From positions 5,642,001-5,706,000 of the forward strand of contig OY744465.1 of NCBI GenBank assembly GCA_963556145.1: 64,000 nt of DNA. Reading direction: 5' to 3'. The translations under genes were made by a program, and so were the position numbers. This stretch comes from Hygrocybe punicea (lineage: Eukaryota > Basidiomycota > Agaricomycetes > Agaricales > Hygrophoraceae). The notes beneath the pieces were generated by a model that did not search any database, was not told the origin of the DNA, and saw only the letters and a program-made list of their open reading frames with translations. This document shows positions 1-9,870 of this stretch, piece after piece (position 1 is the stretch's first letter; the number at the start of each line of letters is the position of its first letter).

Positions 1-1
1 T

Positions 2-140
2 GCACTTGTTAACATTACCGGCCTCGGCCAAATTTACACACTACCTTGTAACCAAGACGTTAACTTCGCTTTCAAAATGGGTGGTATTACATACCAGTGC
101 ATCCTCTTGACGCTGTACTACTACGTAAACATGTAAGTGA
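2..140 (+). pseudogene. Possible 3' fragment of a pepsin-like aspartic protease
   Basis: The first ~140 bases, read from base 2, translate to a stretch with the pattern LGQIYTLPCNQ followed by FKMGGITY. This resembles the segment between the second catalytic region and the C-terminus of fungal A1 (pepsin-like) proteases, where a Cys precedes an FGG-Y motif. A shifted frame just after gives HPLDAV, another motif common there, which suggests a frameshift. The window cuts off the upstream part, so neither the catalytic Asp residues nor the gene start can be seen. It could equally be a chance match. Confidence 0.25.
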
Positions 141-815
141 AAATGTTATTTGTGTTGTTAACGACTAATTGAACTAGGTTTGTTGAGTGCCTACGGTTTT
201 GTGGGGGTGGTGGTGGGCACAAGGCGACCAGGCCTGGATGGCACCTCACAGTGATTCCAGTGACGTTGAAGACAGCGGAGCTGATGACACATGCAACGAC
301 GGTGAGCTGGTTGAACCAGATAGGGATGCCGAGGAGGAGATAGAGGAAGTAGAGGAAGAGGAAGAAGGCGACAGTGATGATGACAATGACGACGGACTTG
401 ACCCAGAGGATGGGGAAGGTCCCCCTGATGATGCAGAGGGCATGGAAGGTTACGTCACCTTACCAATATTGTACACTCTGAATACAATCCCTTCACGGGC
501 TTGTACGACCCTTCAGCATCTTGGCATCCTCTACAACATTCTCGTACCATACTTGACAAGTCATATACCAGCTGTTGAACGTCACAAGCCTTGGATATAC
601 TTGCCAATTGTCGTAGCAGACCAGCAAAGGCACCCAAGACCGGTATGTCATTGACATTCAACTTGAAGCTACCATTCCAGTATGTACATGCCAAGTATGA
701 TAACAGGCTGGTATACTAACCCCATTCCGGTACAAATATGTCATACCTGAATCGCGGCCAGGGGTCCCACTAGTATTCCCATGGCGCCGCGGCCGTGGTT
801 GAAATACAAGCCTGA

Positions 816-1486
816 GCCAGCCCCGAGTCTGCAGAAACCACTCCCTTATCTCCTATGAACCCTGTCGACAAGCAATGCACCTCGGTGCAAGATCCCCCCT
901 CCCACAGCCGCTATGCGGATCTGAATACAATTCTTGACCATGATCTGTCAGGGTATCGACCCCTGGACATCATCCATGTAAGCGTCTGGTGCTTCGAGTA
1001 TAAAAAAATCAATATATTTATTTTTCTCAGTACATCATGCAAGCCATTCCCTGTCAACGATCACCAGAATTCATGCAGAACCTTATCCAGTATACCCAAA
1101 TCACACGTGATGTGCGACTGTATGAGGAGATGCTGCTGCAGAAGAGAGTGGAAATGTCTCAGATGGAAACTCGGCTTCTGGGGGAAGAGATACCGCTTGC
1201 GGGGCAACGCAAGTTGCAGGCAGATTGGGAAGCTTCTATGGTTCGCCTTGCCATGGAACCAGAGCGCCACCGCAATGTCCATCCCGTCATAGGGTTAAAC
1301 CGCAGCTATCCTCGCTCCACCCCAGCTCAGGCTACTACTAAGCTCTTTACCGGAGGGAAAGATGTATTGGGCGAGTTGCTCCGCAACGCAGAATGTCACC
1401 ATCAACCCGAGCCCGGAGGTGAGGACTCTGACTCTGGAAGTGAGGACTCCGAAGGCTCCGGGTCTGGCGCCATCTCAGAAGATTGA
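816..1486 (+). CDS. Hypothetical protein, at least two 3' exons
   Basis: Two open segments join cleanly. Exon 816-977 ends in phase 0, a 53-nt intron (978-1030, GTAAGC...CTCAG) follows, and exon 1031-1486 ends at a stop. The last exon encodes about 150 residues: a helical, charged middle (RLYEEMLLQKRVEMSQMETR) and a Ser/Asp/Glu/Gly-rich acidic tail. I recognise no domain. More exons probably lie upstream: 187-650 is open in another frame and encodes a strongly acidic Asp/Glu run followed by a more ordinary sequence ending at a GTATGT donor-like site near 650, but the joins between 650 and 816 are uncertain. The acidic tail would suit a chromatin or nucleic-acid-associated protein; that is inference only. 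Confidence 0.35.
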
Positions 1487-1489
1487 TAG

Positions 1490-1910
1490 TCCCATTGTGC
1501 CAGGTGAGGACTCAGAATGCAGGCAGGGCGGGCCCTCATAATACCGTGGCACATGTATCATCATGACTCGGATTTCATTCTAGATCTGTGATTCCAGACT
1601 CGGACTGACTGCATCATTTACGGCGATCAGTTTATACTACATGGCGGACTGTAACATCACACACTCAGTGAATTTCGTGAGGAAGAACGCGGCCATTGAC
1701 TGATCTGTGTTGGGTGATGTGGAAGCGCAAACTTGAACAGAGCGCCAATGAGAGGCAGTGTCCGCACAAGGTGGGCACCATCCTGCTCCGAGTCTTCAAT
1801 TGAAGATAGATTTTTGTCAAAGCAAATTTCATTGAGAATTTACTAATAAAAATTTATCCGTACTCTTACTCAGGCCATCCATTCATATCATTTACTCCCG
1901 ATTCTCCTGC
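1490..1910. other. Spacer without a recognised gene
   Basis: About 420 bases between two doubtful hypothetical genes. I see no long open frame, repeat or RNA gene; it becomes AT-rich near 1805-1860. Confidence 0.4.
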
Positions 1911-2515
1911 TCATTCCTCCACGGGTGCACCAGAATATTCGCCATAGCTTGCGAGCTCAGACTCCAAGGCTTTCGGGGTCAAGCACAGTAATTTGAGCGA
2001 TACGCCGGTGACCATCAAGCTTCTGGTCAACGGCCCGGGCCCGGGGTTTCGTGCCTTGCAGGGGGGACATCTTTGAGGGCAGACTCGTGATTGCATTGTG
2101 AGGGGAAGGGTACTCAGCGTGGAGAATGGGTTCGGGGTGGTAAGGTCATGGGTAGCATTGTTTGATGCAGTGCCAGTGGGGGGGGGGGCACTGGCATGCG
2201 TTTGATGTCTATGGCGCAGATGAGCTGAAAGCCTGAGTGGAGACTCGGAATGATATCGGATACTAGTAACCAACTTGAATACACGCCGCGGTTCTTCAAT
2301 ATTGGAACTAGAAATTTGGACATACAGTCTTCCTCTGGATCACCAAGGGCCTCCAACTCCTCCATAATGTGTTGAACCAACTTGAAGTCGTCGAGCCTGA
2401 GTTCAAGTTCGTAGGCCGCGACCGCGTCACTGCGTGATGTCACGGTTAGGTTGTTGTTAGCGTTGACTCGGAGTACATAGATAATAATTAAAAAATTCAA
2501 GCTAATGTTATACAT
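1911..2515 (-). CDS. Hypothetical protein, uncertain model
   Basis: On the minus strand 2515-2280 encodes a helical, acidic stretch (ELRLDDFKLVQHIMEELE) ending near a GT donor at about 2275. A second open frame, 2230-1911, continues in another phase with Pro/Thr-rich sequence and a short C-terminus. A run of nine G bases at 2177-2185 (poly-C on the coding strand) lies in the second part. I could not find a splice join that keeps the frame without doubt, so the exon structure is open and the gene may be broken. No family recognised. Confidence 0.25.
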
Positions 2516-2994
2516 AGTCTAACCGTTTAGAATGTGTTATGATTACTTTCTCTATTGTTTGGAGCGAGTTCGATTCTTGGCATTTGCAAAATGCTTGTTA
2601 CCATTTTTATCATTTTTATGTAATGAGTATTCGGTTCAGTTTATCAAACCCTGGACCAAGGTTTGGAAACCCATATATGGAAATATTACATAACAAAATA
2701 TTTTGAAACCAGCCCTAAACTTTTGCTCTCCAAAACTCTTCGGCCTTTGTTGTTGTTTTTTTTCTTTTCTTCTACCTTTCCACCCGTCTCTCATCCCATT
2801 CTCTTTTGTTAATGATGGTATCAAATGTAAAGTAGGATAGATACTAACTAACTAGTAGAATGTCGTTTAAAATCACACAACTTTGAGAGAAAAAGCTGCG
2901 TTCCAGCCGTTCCAGCGCAACTTGAAGTTCAGTGGTGTAGTGGCGTCACCGACTTCCACAGGCAACAACCGACCGTACTGAGCAGAGAGTTATC

Positions 2995-5459
2995 ATGCCA
3001 TCGAAGCGGATGAAACCGAACGTAAGTCATCATATTTTGCTATACCGACCTAACTTTCGCATTTCACTGGCAGGTGTTGCAATTGCTTAGCATCGAAGCC
3101 GCCGAGGATGGTGATAACGAAGATGATTTAGTCAGCAGCGATGATGATTTTGGTATGTCGTATATACCACAAAATTCCATCATATTGAGCACCACGGTCT
3201 GGATCAGGCGGATTCATCCAGAGTAGCGATGATAACAGTGACCTCAAAGGCGACAAGTTGGACGACCCTGACAAAATGTCGCACTTTCCTCCCTTATTTC
3301 GACTAGCCGATAAGGATAGGTGGGCTGAACTTACCCAAAACATTTTAGAACGGCGTCGACCCCAACGAACTCCACCTTCCGTACAAGGCGACTCCTTCAC
3401 ACGATATTTCATGGCAGCAGCCATCACTGACCCTCCTGTTTTCCGTGTTGCTGTCAAGGTATGCTTGGATATTGCTAGTGGGCCAATTCTAACGGGTTGT
3501 TCTTACAGCCTAACCTTACGCATTATGTGGTGTTCGAGATCATGCTGAAGGCATCGACACAGCCCCTTCCAATCCTTTCCGCTTTTGCTCGTGATTCCTT
3601 GCGCGGTGAAGTCTTCGTAGAAGCATCGAGTGAAAGGGATATTCAGCACGCTCTTCGCGGTATACATGGCGTTTATCTCTTTCGTGGCATCCACATAGTT
3701 CCCCTCGAGGAGAGGATTCGTATACTTACACTTCGGGACTTAGATGATCCCGTTATTCCAGGCAGCTGGGTTCGGCCAAAGCGGGGCAAATATAAAGGAG
3801 ACCTTGGCCTCATTTTGACAATCAATCATTGTATCCTCAAGGTCGCACTGGTACCCCGGATTCCTATGATCCTGCCAGACCCCTCGCTGAAAGGGAAGCG
3901 AAAGCAACCACCACAATGTTGCCCTCCCCAACGCCTTTTTAATTTTGCGGAAATCGTCGATGTCTATGGATTGGACGCGGTCAAGACACTGGCAGGCGAT
4001 GGCAGTAATAGATTCAATGGTGACATTTATAAAAATGGGATGCTCGAGAAAGTCTTCGACCTTACGGGCCTGAAAACGCAAGACGTTAATCCGTCGATGG
4101 ACGAAGTCAAACCATTCCACAGCATTGGTAGTTCGAGTTGGGGGGCGATCTGAAAACTGATCGCTCAGAATGCTGTCGTTGGATTGTCTACCGGTGACAC
4201 GGTCCAGATCATATCGGGCGAGCAACAGGGTTTGCGTGGAGAGTTGATAAATGTCGGAACCGACGTCATCCGAGTTATATTGAAGACTGGCAGCAGCAGC
4301 GGGCAGTTGGTTGATGTTCCTTCTGATACCGTCCAGAAATATTTCGAGAGCGGCGATTATGTCAAGGTTAGGGTGGGAACGGAGCGAGGGAGATCGGGAT
4401 GGGTTATTGCGTGCGATCAGGGCGTTGTCACATTATATGAGCCATTAACTTCAACACACGTATGTTTGCAGCATCCTTGCTGATGTAGAACTCATTGGCA
4501 TCCGTGGCACCACAGGTTTCAGTATCCTCACGAGATTTGGACATCGCCGAACCTGACTATTCTGATGAAACGCCACCGGCTTCCGCTGAGGTCTATGACA
4601 AAATTACCCATGATCCTTCGGTAGGATTGTGTGTATTGATCACCTCTGGCCAGTATAAAGGTTATCGCGGCCTAATCAAATCTACCCGGAACTCTATCGT
4701 TTAAGTTGAGTTGGAAGCGGGGCTTACGGTGATCACGATACAGTCAAGTATGGTGTTGAATCACAGGTAAGCATCCTTCATTATCGACCAGATATTCAGG
4801 ATTGATACGAAATTCGCCAGGACTGGTCGACCTCTTCGACAATTTGTGATCATACCTGCCCAAGATGACATTCTCTTGTCCAACGAGCCGGTCATTTCTT
4901 CCACCCCCCTTTCGGAGCCACTGTCAGGAGTCAGTCCGGTGTGGGATCCGTCTTCTTGGACACCCGGAAACGATGATTGCGATGACCTTCGAGTCCGGGC
5001 TTTGGGTAGGATTATTCGACAGTATGTTGAACTTCATTAACTCGCCCTTTCGTAGGGCTCCCTGAAGATTGGCTTTTGGACCCAAAGCTTCGCGAAAGAA
5101 GGCTAACAATAATAATCTCAGGGTCGACCGGCCTCTCGGGTTGGCATTTCGGTCGATATGAACATCGGATGGGAGTCCTCGGCGACACCACACTTGACTG
5201 GGGATCATCAGAGGCGACCTGCAAGCTGAAGGATCGTTCCCAAACGAAGCTCAAGGTACCTATTAAGTATATCAAGCCGTTACACCCAACAGGAGTGGGA
5301 GAGCAGGTTGTCGTCATTCGTGGCGAAAACATTGGTATGGATGCCATTGTACATTCAACGGCGGAGGGTAGCCGGTGGGAACTCGCGGCGTTGCATGACC
5401 ATATGAAAGTTGTCGGCTCAGAGTTCAAAGAACGATTGTGTTTGTTAGCGATTCGTTAA
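2995..5459 (+). pseudogene. Spt5-like KOW/NGN protein gene with two in-frame stops
   Basis: The exons 2995-3021, 3074-3152, 3208-3458, 3509-4459, 4489-4766, 4821-5005 and 5056-5459 join in frame throughout (725 codons). Only two nonsense codons occur: TGA at 4151-4153 and TAA at 4702-4704, the latter where relatives would be expected to have CAA. Order: short acidic N-terminus, NGN-like region in exon 4 (FVEASSERDIQHALRGIHGV), then KOW motifs (GSWVRPKRGKYKGDLGLI; TGDTVQIISGEQQGLRGEL; VLITSGQYKGYRGLI; VVVIRGENIGMDAIV). Spt5 is a transcription elongation factor that travels with RNA polymerase II. Agaricomycetes carry many short Spt5-like paralogues, and this is one, not the essential gene: it lacks the long acidic start and the C-terminal repeats. 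The intron at 4460-4488 is unusually short (29 nt). The sequence around 4128-4168 also looks locally frame-scrambled. I call it a recently silenced copy, unless the stops are bypassed by splicing I did not find. Confidence 0.75.
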
Positions 5460-6811
5460 CTTACTATAACTTACTACACAGACCAGTTTAATATGACTGT
5501 AGCTCGCGGTTAACCGTGGCTAAACCAATTCAAAATATTCAAATTAAGGAAATCGCAACAGCTGGCGATTCTGTATGGTCTATCTTTCTCGATGTTATGC
5601 AACTCACGATCTGACTTCGAGACTTCTTTCCCAGAATCATCCGCGCACATGAACCCAGACATTATGTCAGTAGTGTTCATCAACGTACCCAACCCACCGT
5701 ACTCGTACACGCTCGCCAGTTGTAGAGTCAAACCGCCCATCGTCCCGTTCTCATGGATGCCCAAAGTCATTGATATGGTCACGGCATCTCCTCATTTACG
5801 CCGCCGTTCGCCTTCCTCCTATAGTGTTCACTCAGCCCCATACCCTGTAGTGTTGACTCGCTCCTGCTCTAGCAGCCCGGGCCGTCGAGGTGCTGATCGG
5901 TTCCCTACTCAACACGTCCCCACCACAGCACCCACGCATATTGCCATGAAACAGAGAGACGGCCCAGTTCATCGGGGTGTAGACTTCGCCACATGACTCG
6001 AGCACGTACACTGCATCGTCTCCCTTACTCTCCGTGACGAGGAATGATAAGAAAAGCTCCGCCAGGACGAACCTGGGGTTGTTTTCTTCATCTTACCCAA
6101 GTTGTTGCGATGATTCCTGAGTTGGAACTTATACGCCATCAGTAACCGGCTCTTATACTCCAGCAGGATACGCCTTGTGAAACAAAGTCGGAGACAATAG
6201 GATGTCCTGTTTCACGCTCGTCAGAGTTTTCGTCACTTACATTTCCATGCTCGACCACCCCATGTCAATCCACGACCAAAAGCACGTCCACTTCTAGACA
6301 ATCTACCCAGACGGATCGAGATAGCGGGATCTACATCACAGCATCGGTGGAAGTTCTGATTATGGTATGAAGCATCGTCAGGCCTACCGCTGCAGTTGAC
6401 TGAGAGATCGAAGCAGGTTTACGGTGGTGACCTCGGAGTCTGGTCCGTATTGGTCTCGATCACAACAAAAGAGCTTCGGACATTTAAGTCCATGCAACAC
6501 AGGTCAGATGTTCAAGCTCACAGTCATCGTGATTGAACATGCTTCATGTTTTCGGCATCCTTTCTTGCTCTCCCAGCCGCCATTTTTTCCTGTCTTCATC
6601 ATATTTTGTACTCCCGTATGCACCATAGTTTTACTGGCATGATCACAATACAAATTCTGACATGAACTTGAAGTTAATACAAATGGCAAACAGAGCACTA
6701 AAATTTTAGGAGGTTATGCTTACACGTGGAATGCGTGTGTGTTAGCCTCATTTAAGTTGTCGGTTTCGGCTTATTTCAATTCTGCAGACCCCAACCCCCC
6801 TCTTGCTGAAC
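5460..6811. other. Unassigned region with possible minus-strand coding relic
   Basis: No credible full gene. On the minus strand 6130-5510 there are protein-like patches in two frames (for example CGEVYTPMNWAVSLFHGNM and MNTTDIMSGFMCADDSG), separated by stops and without convincing splice sites. They may be the remains of a decayed gene. I do not recognise the family. Confidence 0.3.
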
Positions 6812-8581
6812 ATGGATCTACGTCCTACCGACTCGTTCAAGCAGCCCACGGCGACTGGCAGTGGCCTTACTTGGGTAAGTGGCCTGGGCTCGCCTTTACT
6901 CCAACCCGGCTAACCGTTGTATTCGCAGGGAGACGAACAAATAACAACGTTAGTGAGATTGCTGGCAATGCCGCAACCTATGGACACAATGGTTTTTATC
7001 TTGTCATCCCCAATATTAATATTGACTCCTTTCTTCATGCAGTTGCCCTCAGGGGAAATTGGCTATCCCAGCGACCCCTATGTCGACTCATGGGCAACGC
7101 AACCACTAGCGGGCGATTATACTCTAGCCGCGGTGTGTATTTTTATGTATCCACGATTGTACTGACCGGTCCCCTTGCACAGTTTCAGTCACACATCCAG
7201 GAGCAACTCGGACAACTAGACTCTGATATGGCAGGTACGGTATCATTTTTTATCATAACGATTTTACTCGTTTCATCTTACTCTTCCTCAGGTTCGCGAA
7301 GCAACGCTCAACCATCAGGATCAATGACGGCCATTCCCGCCAGTGCTAGCCAGGACAATTCGGTTATCTCCTCCCACCATTGGGGATTGACGGTAACTAC
7401 TCAGAATCCTCAAATGTCCATGATGCGTAAGTGCCATAGTTCATCTTATATTCCGAATTAAAAAATTTATAGATCCAAATGTGGGTTCAAAATAACTACA
7501 ACTTGAATTCTAATGGAGCTAACACCGAACAGGAACAATACGGGGACTTCGATATTCCTCTACCTCCCTCGTTCCAACCGCCCCTCATGGGCAAAGTCGA
7601 CTTCACTGTTTTGCCGACTTTTGCCAAACCCTGGCATTGTTTAATTCTCGCAGCCCAAAACTTTTATGACGTAGGGATTCCACGACACGACTGGTTTTGT
7701 TCAATCTCACAGCGCCGATTGCGTGCGCGACAAGAAATATGGGCGACGGGATTAATGGGCCGCTCAAAGCTGGGCGCATTCTGGCAACCGGGGCTAAGTA
7801 ATGAACAACATAAAAGTAACCGCGTAACATACTGATGTGGTAATAGGTATAGTGAATCCGAGTGACGGGACGTTGATCAACTTGGGTACGCTTGAGCGTC
7901 CCCACTCGGACCTGATCGACTTCGTGAGTGACAGCTTCGTCTCAACTTGTAGACGTTGAATGACATTCTACTTAGGTCCAAAATGGGCATAATAGGTGCC
8001 AGAACGACATTCTTAATGTGGTTGTGACACATATTCTCCCCCTAGTTGAATCGGGTAAGTATGGGAGTATTGCTTACTTAGTCAGTCTCATCGAGAACCA
8101 TCAAATATTTACGCATCCTCCGAAATGGGTAAGCAGATTTGATTTCTCTTCGTATACTCATCCCGTATACTCATTACAGCGCAACTTCCCAATCTGGTTT
8201 GGGAGCGAGCTGATCTTCGACATTATGACAATAATTTTCCTGGGTCTGGGTTCATTTTCCATTGTCCATCATTGGCAACGGCTGGGCTTACCGAGCCCGA
8301 TGATCCCCTTTGAAACCTCTGTGACAGCGGCCGGATTGGTAAGTTCTACTTTTAAAAGAAATGCCCTTCACAGTTTACATAATTTTCAGGCGGTTTGGGT
8401 TGTTTTGAGAGCGAAATACGGCTCGGACCATCGCTTCACGCAGCAGATGTATGGGGCCACACTCCAGACCCTGAAGAACCAGATGATGGAGATGCGCTCC
8501 GATCCGGTGGAATCAGCACGTTTCATGCAGCTGGAGGTTGCCTTACTTCGCAGCACGGTCTTCCAAGCGGCTAATATTTAG
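6812..8581 (+). CDS. Hypothetical multi-exon protein
   Basis: A chain of short exons with good splice sites. ATG at 6812; exons 6812-6874, 6929-6991, 7043-7132 and one from 7183 join in frame, and the exon ending at 7426 stops in phase 1. The next acceptor is uncertain: 7472 leads to a stop, while 7518 keeps the frame of the exon beginning near 7519. Further exons run through about 7800, 7850-7925, 7978-8129 and 8180-8581 (stop at 8579-8581). The N-terminus is Thr/Gly/Ser-rich, the middle carries a short helical segment (SHIQEQLGQLDSDMA), and the C-terminus is helical (LQTLKNQMMEMRSDPVESAR). I recognise no domain. The style resembles the DUF6698 gene downstream, that is, a lineage-specific family in an accessory region. 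The doubtful junction at 7427-7518 means it could be a broken copy. Confidence 0.45.
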
Positions 8582-8688
8582 AAAAAAATTACTACGACAT
8601 TTATTACTTCTCCTCATCTGATTCCAAGCCCTCATTAACTTCAGATGCTACATAAAATAATTTTCAGCTTGTTGTTCTTAGGCTGTCC

Positions 8689-9188
8689 CTAATAAAACAG
8701 TGACCCACTGGGAACTGGAGAAGAATTAGTCCAATCAGGCTGCCGATTGGGGCACGCCAGGTGATATTCCAGTAAGTTGTCAGCCGGAATATGTCCCACT
8801 GCAATGGAATTGATGAAACGCTCCCGTTTTAGCTCAGCTTCGCGTTGGATCAGTTCCGTAGTCAACTCCTGTATTCGAGCTTGCGCATTGTCTAATGAGC
8901 ATTTCATATTTTGGAATTCTTCCATATCGAAGACGGTCGTTTTTTCTGCAATTGAAGGTAAGTGGCTTTCTGGATTATGGAACTCGTGCTACTCACCTTT
9001 AATATCTGCAAAGCTATCGTTCGTCAACATATTATGGATACGGATGCGTTTGCTGCCCACCCTGCATAATAATATTGGTGTCATGCAAATGAAAATTTTA
9101 ATGACCAATGCGGTGCGCACCTGACTTCGACTTGTTTCTCCATTACTTCAATATCTATTTCCACAGGATGCTTTGCAGGTAATGGCAT
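8689..9188 (-). CDS. Small coiled-coil protein, three exons
   Basis: The model complement(8689-8945, 8997-9061, 9121-9188) has GT-AG introns of 51 and 59 nt and keeps the frame from ATG (CAT at 9186-9188) to the stop, giving 129 residues. The middle is a predicted coiled coil (MKCSLDNAQARIQELTTEL, then IQREAELKRER). The C-terminus has two Cys/His-like positions in YHLACPNRQPDW. I recognise no family. It lies between two other hypothetical genes and is convergent with the gene ending at 8581, only about 110 bp away. Clean splicing makes it a likely real gene despite its size. Confidence 0.6.
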
Positions 9189-9246
9189 GTTTCTTGACTG
9201 GTACGTTGCTAGTCTCAGCGTCATTCTACTGACTATTTATACATTT

Positions 9247-9802
9247 GAACACGGAAATTCAAAGCTTGCGCATTTGATGAACAACATATACTAATCGCTA
9301 CGGCAAGACCCCTTGTCGATTATTCAGTCACGTTCTAGCCTGACTTAGAAAGTTGAAGATGCTGTCGCCTCAATATTGATATTGCCGGTCTTCAAGCGGT
9401 GTCTTCCCTCTCAGATCTAAAATGCTGGTTGCTGACGTTGCCTTACTGTAGGACTTTATGAGGCCGAAGATCATCACTTTCGACAATAAACGCCCCATCT
9501 AGGTTGCCGCTAACATTCTAGAAATTTTATTCGAACGCCGATGTCATGAAACGCGCGAGTAAACGGTTGAACACGGAAATTCAAAACTTGCGCATTTGAT
9601 GAACAACATAAACTAATCGCTATGGCAAGACCCCTTGTCGATTATTCAGCCACGTTCTAGCCTGACTTAGAAAGTTGAAGATGCTGTCCCCCTCTCGTGC
9701 CTCAATATTGATATTGCCGGTCTCTCATTCCTATTCCCCGATGTTTTTCAAGCGGTGTGTCTTCCCTCTCAGAACTAAAATGCCGGTTGCTGACGTTTCC
9801 TT
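9247..9802. repeat. Direct duplication of ~200 bp upstream of the DUF6698 gene
   Basis: 9247-9444 and 9569-9802 are imperfect direct copies, both starting GAACACGGAAATTCAAA and both ending in GTTGCTGACGTT followed by CCTT-like sequence. The second copy has two extra short insertions. They are separated by ~124 bp. The second copy lies immediately 5' of the DUF6698 gene, so the duplication may have copied its promoter. No open frame spans both. Confidence 0.75.
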
Positions 9803-9870
9803 CATCGGAACATGAATTAAGATCCTTACATGAATATAAGGTGTGGGACCCATACCGAACCTGCATCCCC

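Noticed and set aside
2555..2590. tRNA T-arm-like GAGTTCGATTCTTGG
   Set aside because: No D-arm, anticodon arm or acceptor pairing could be built around it.
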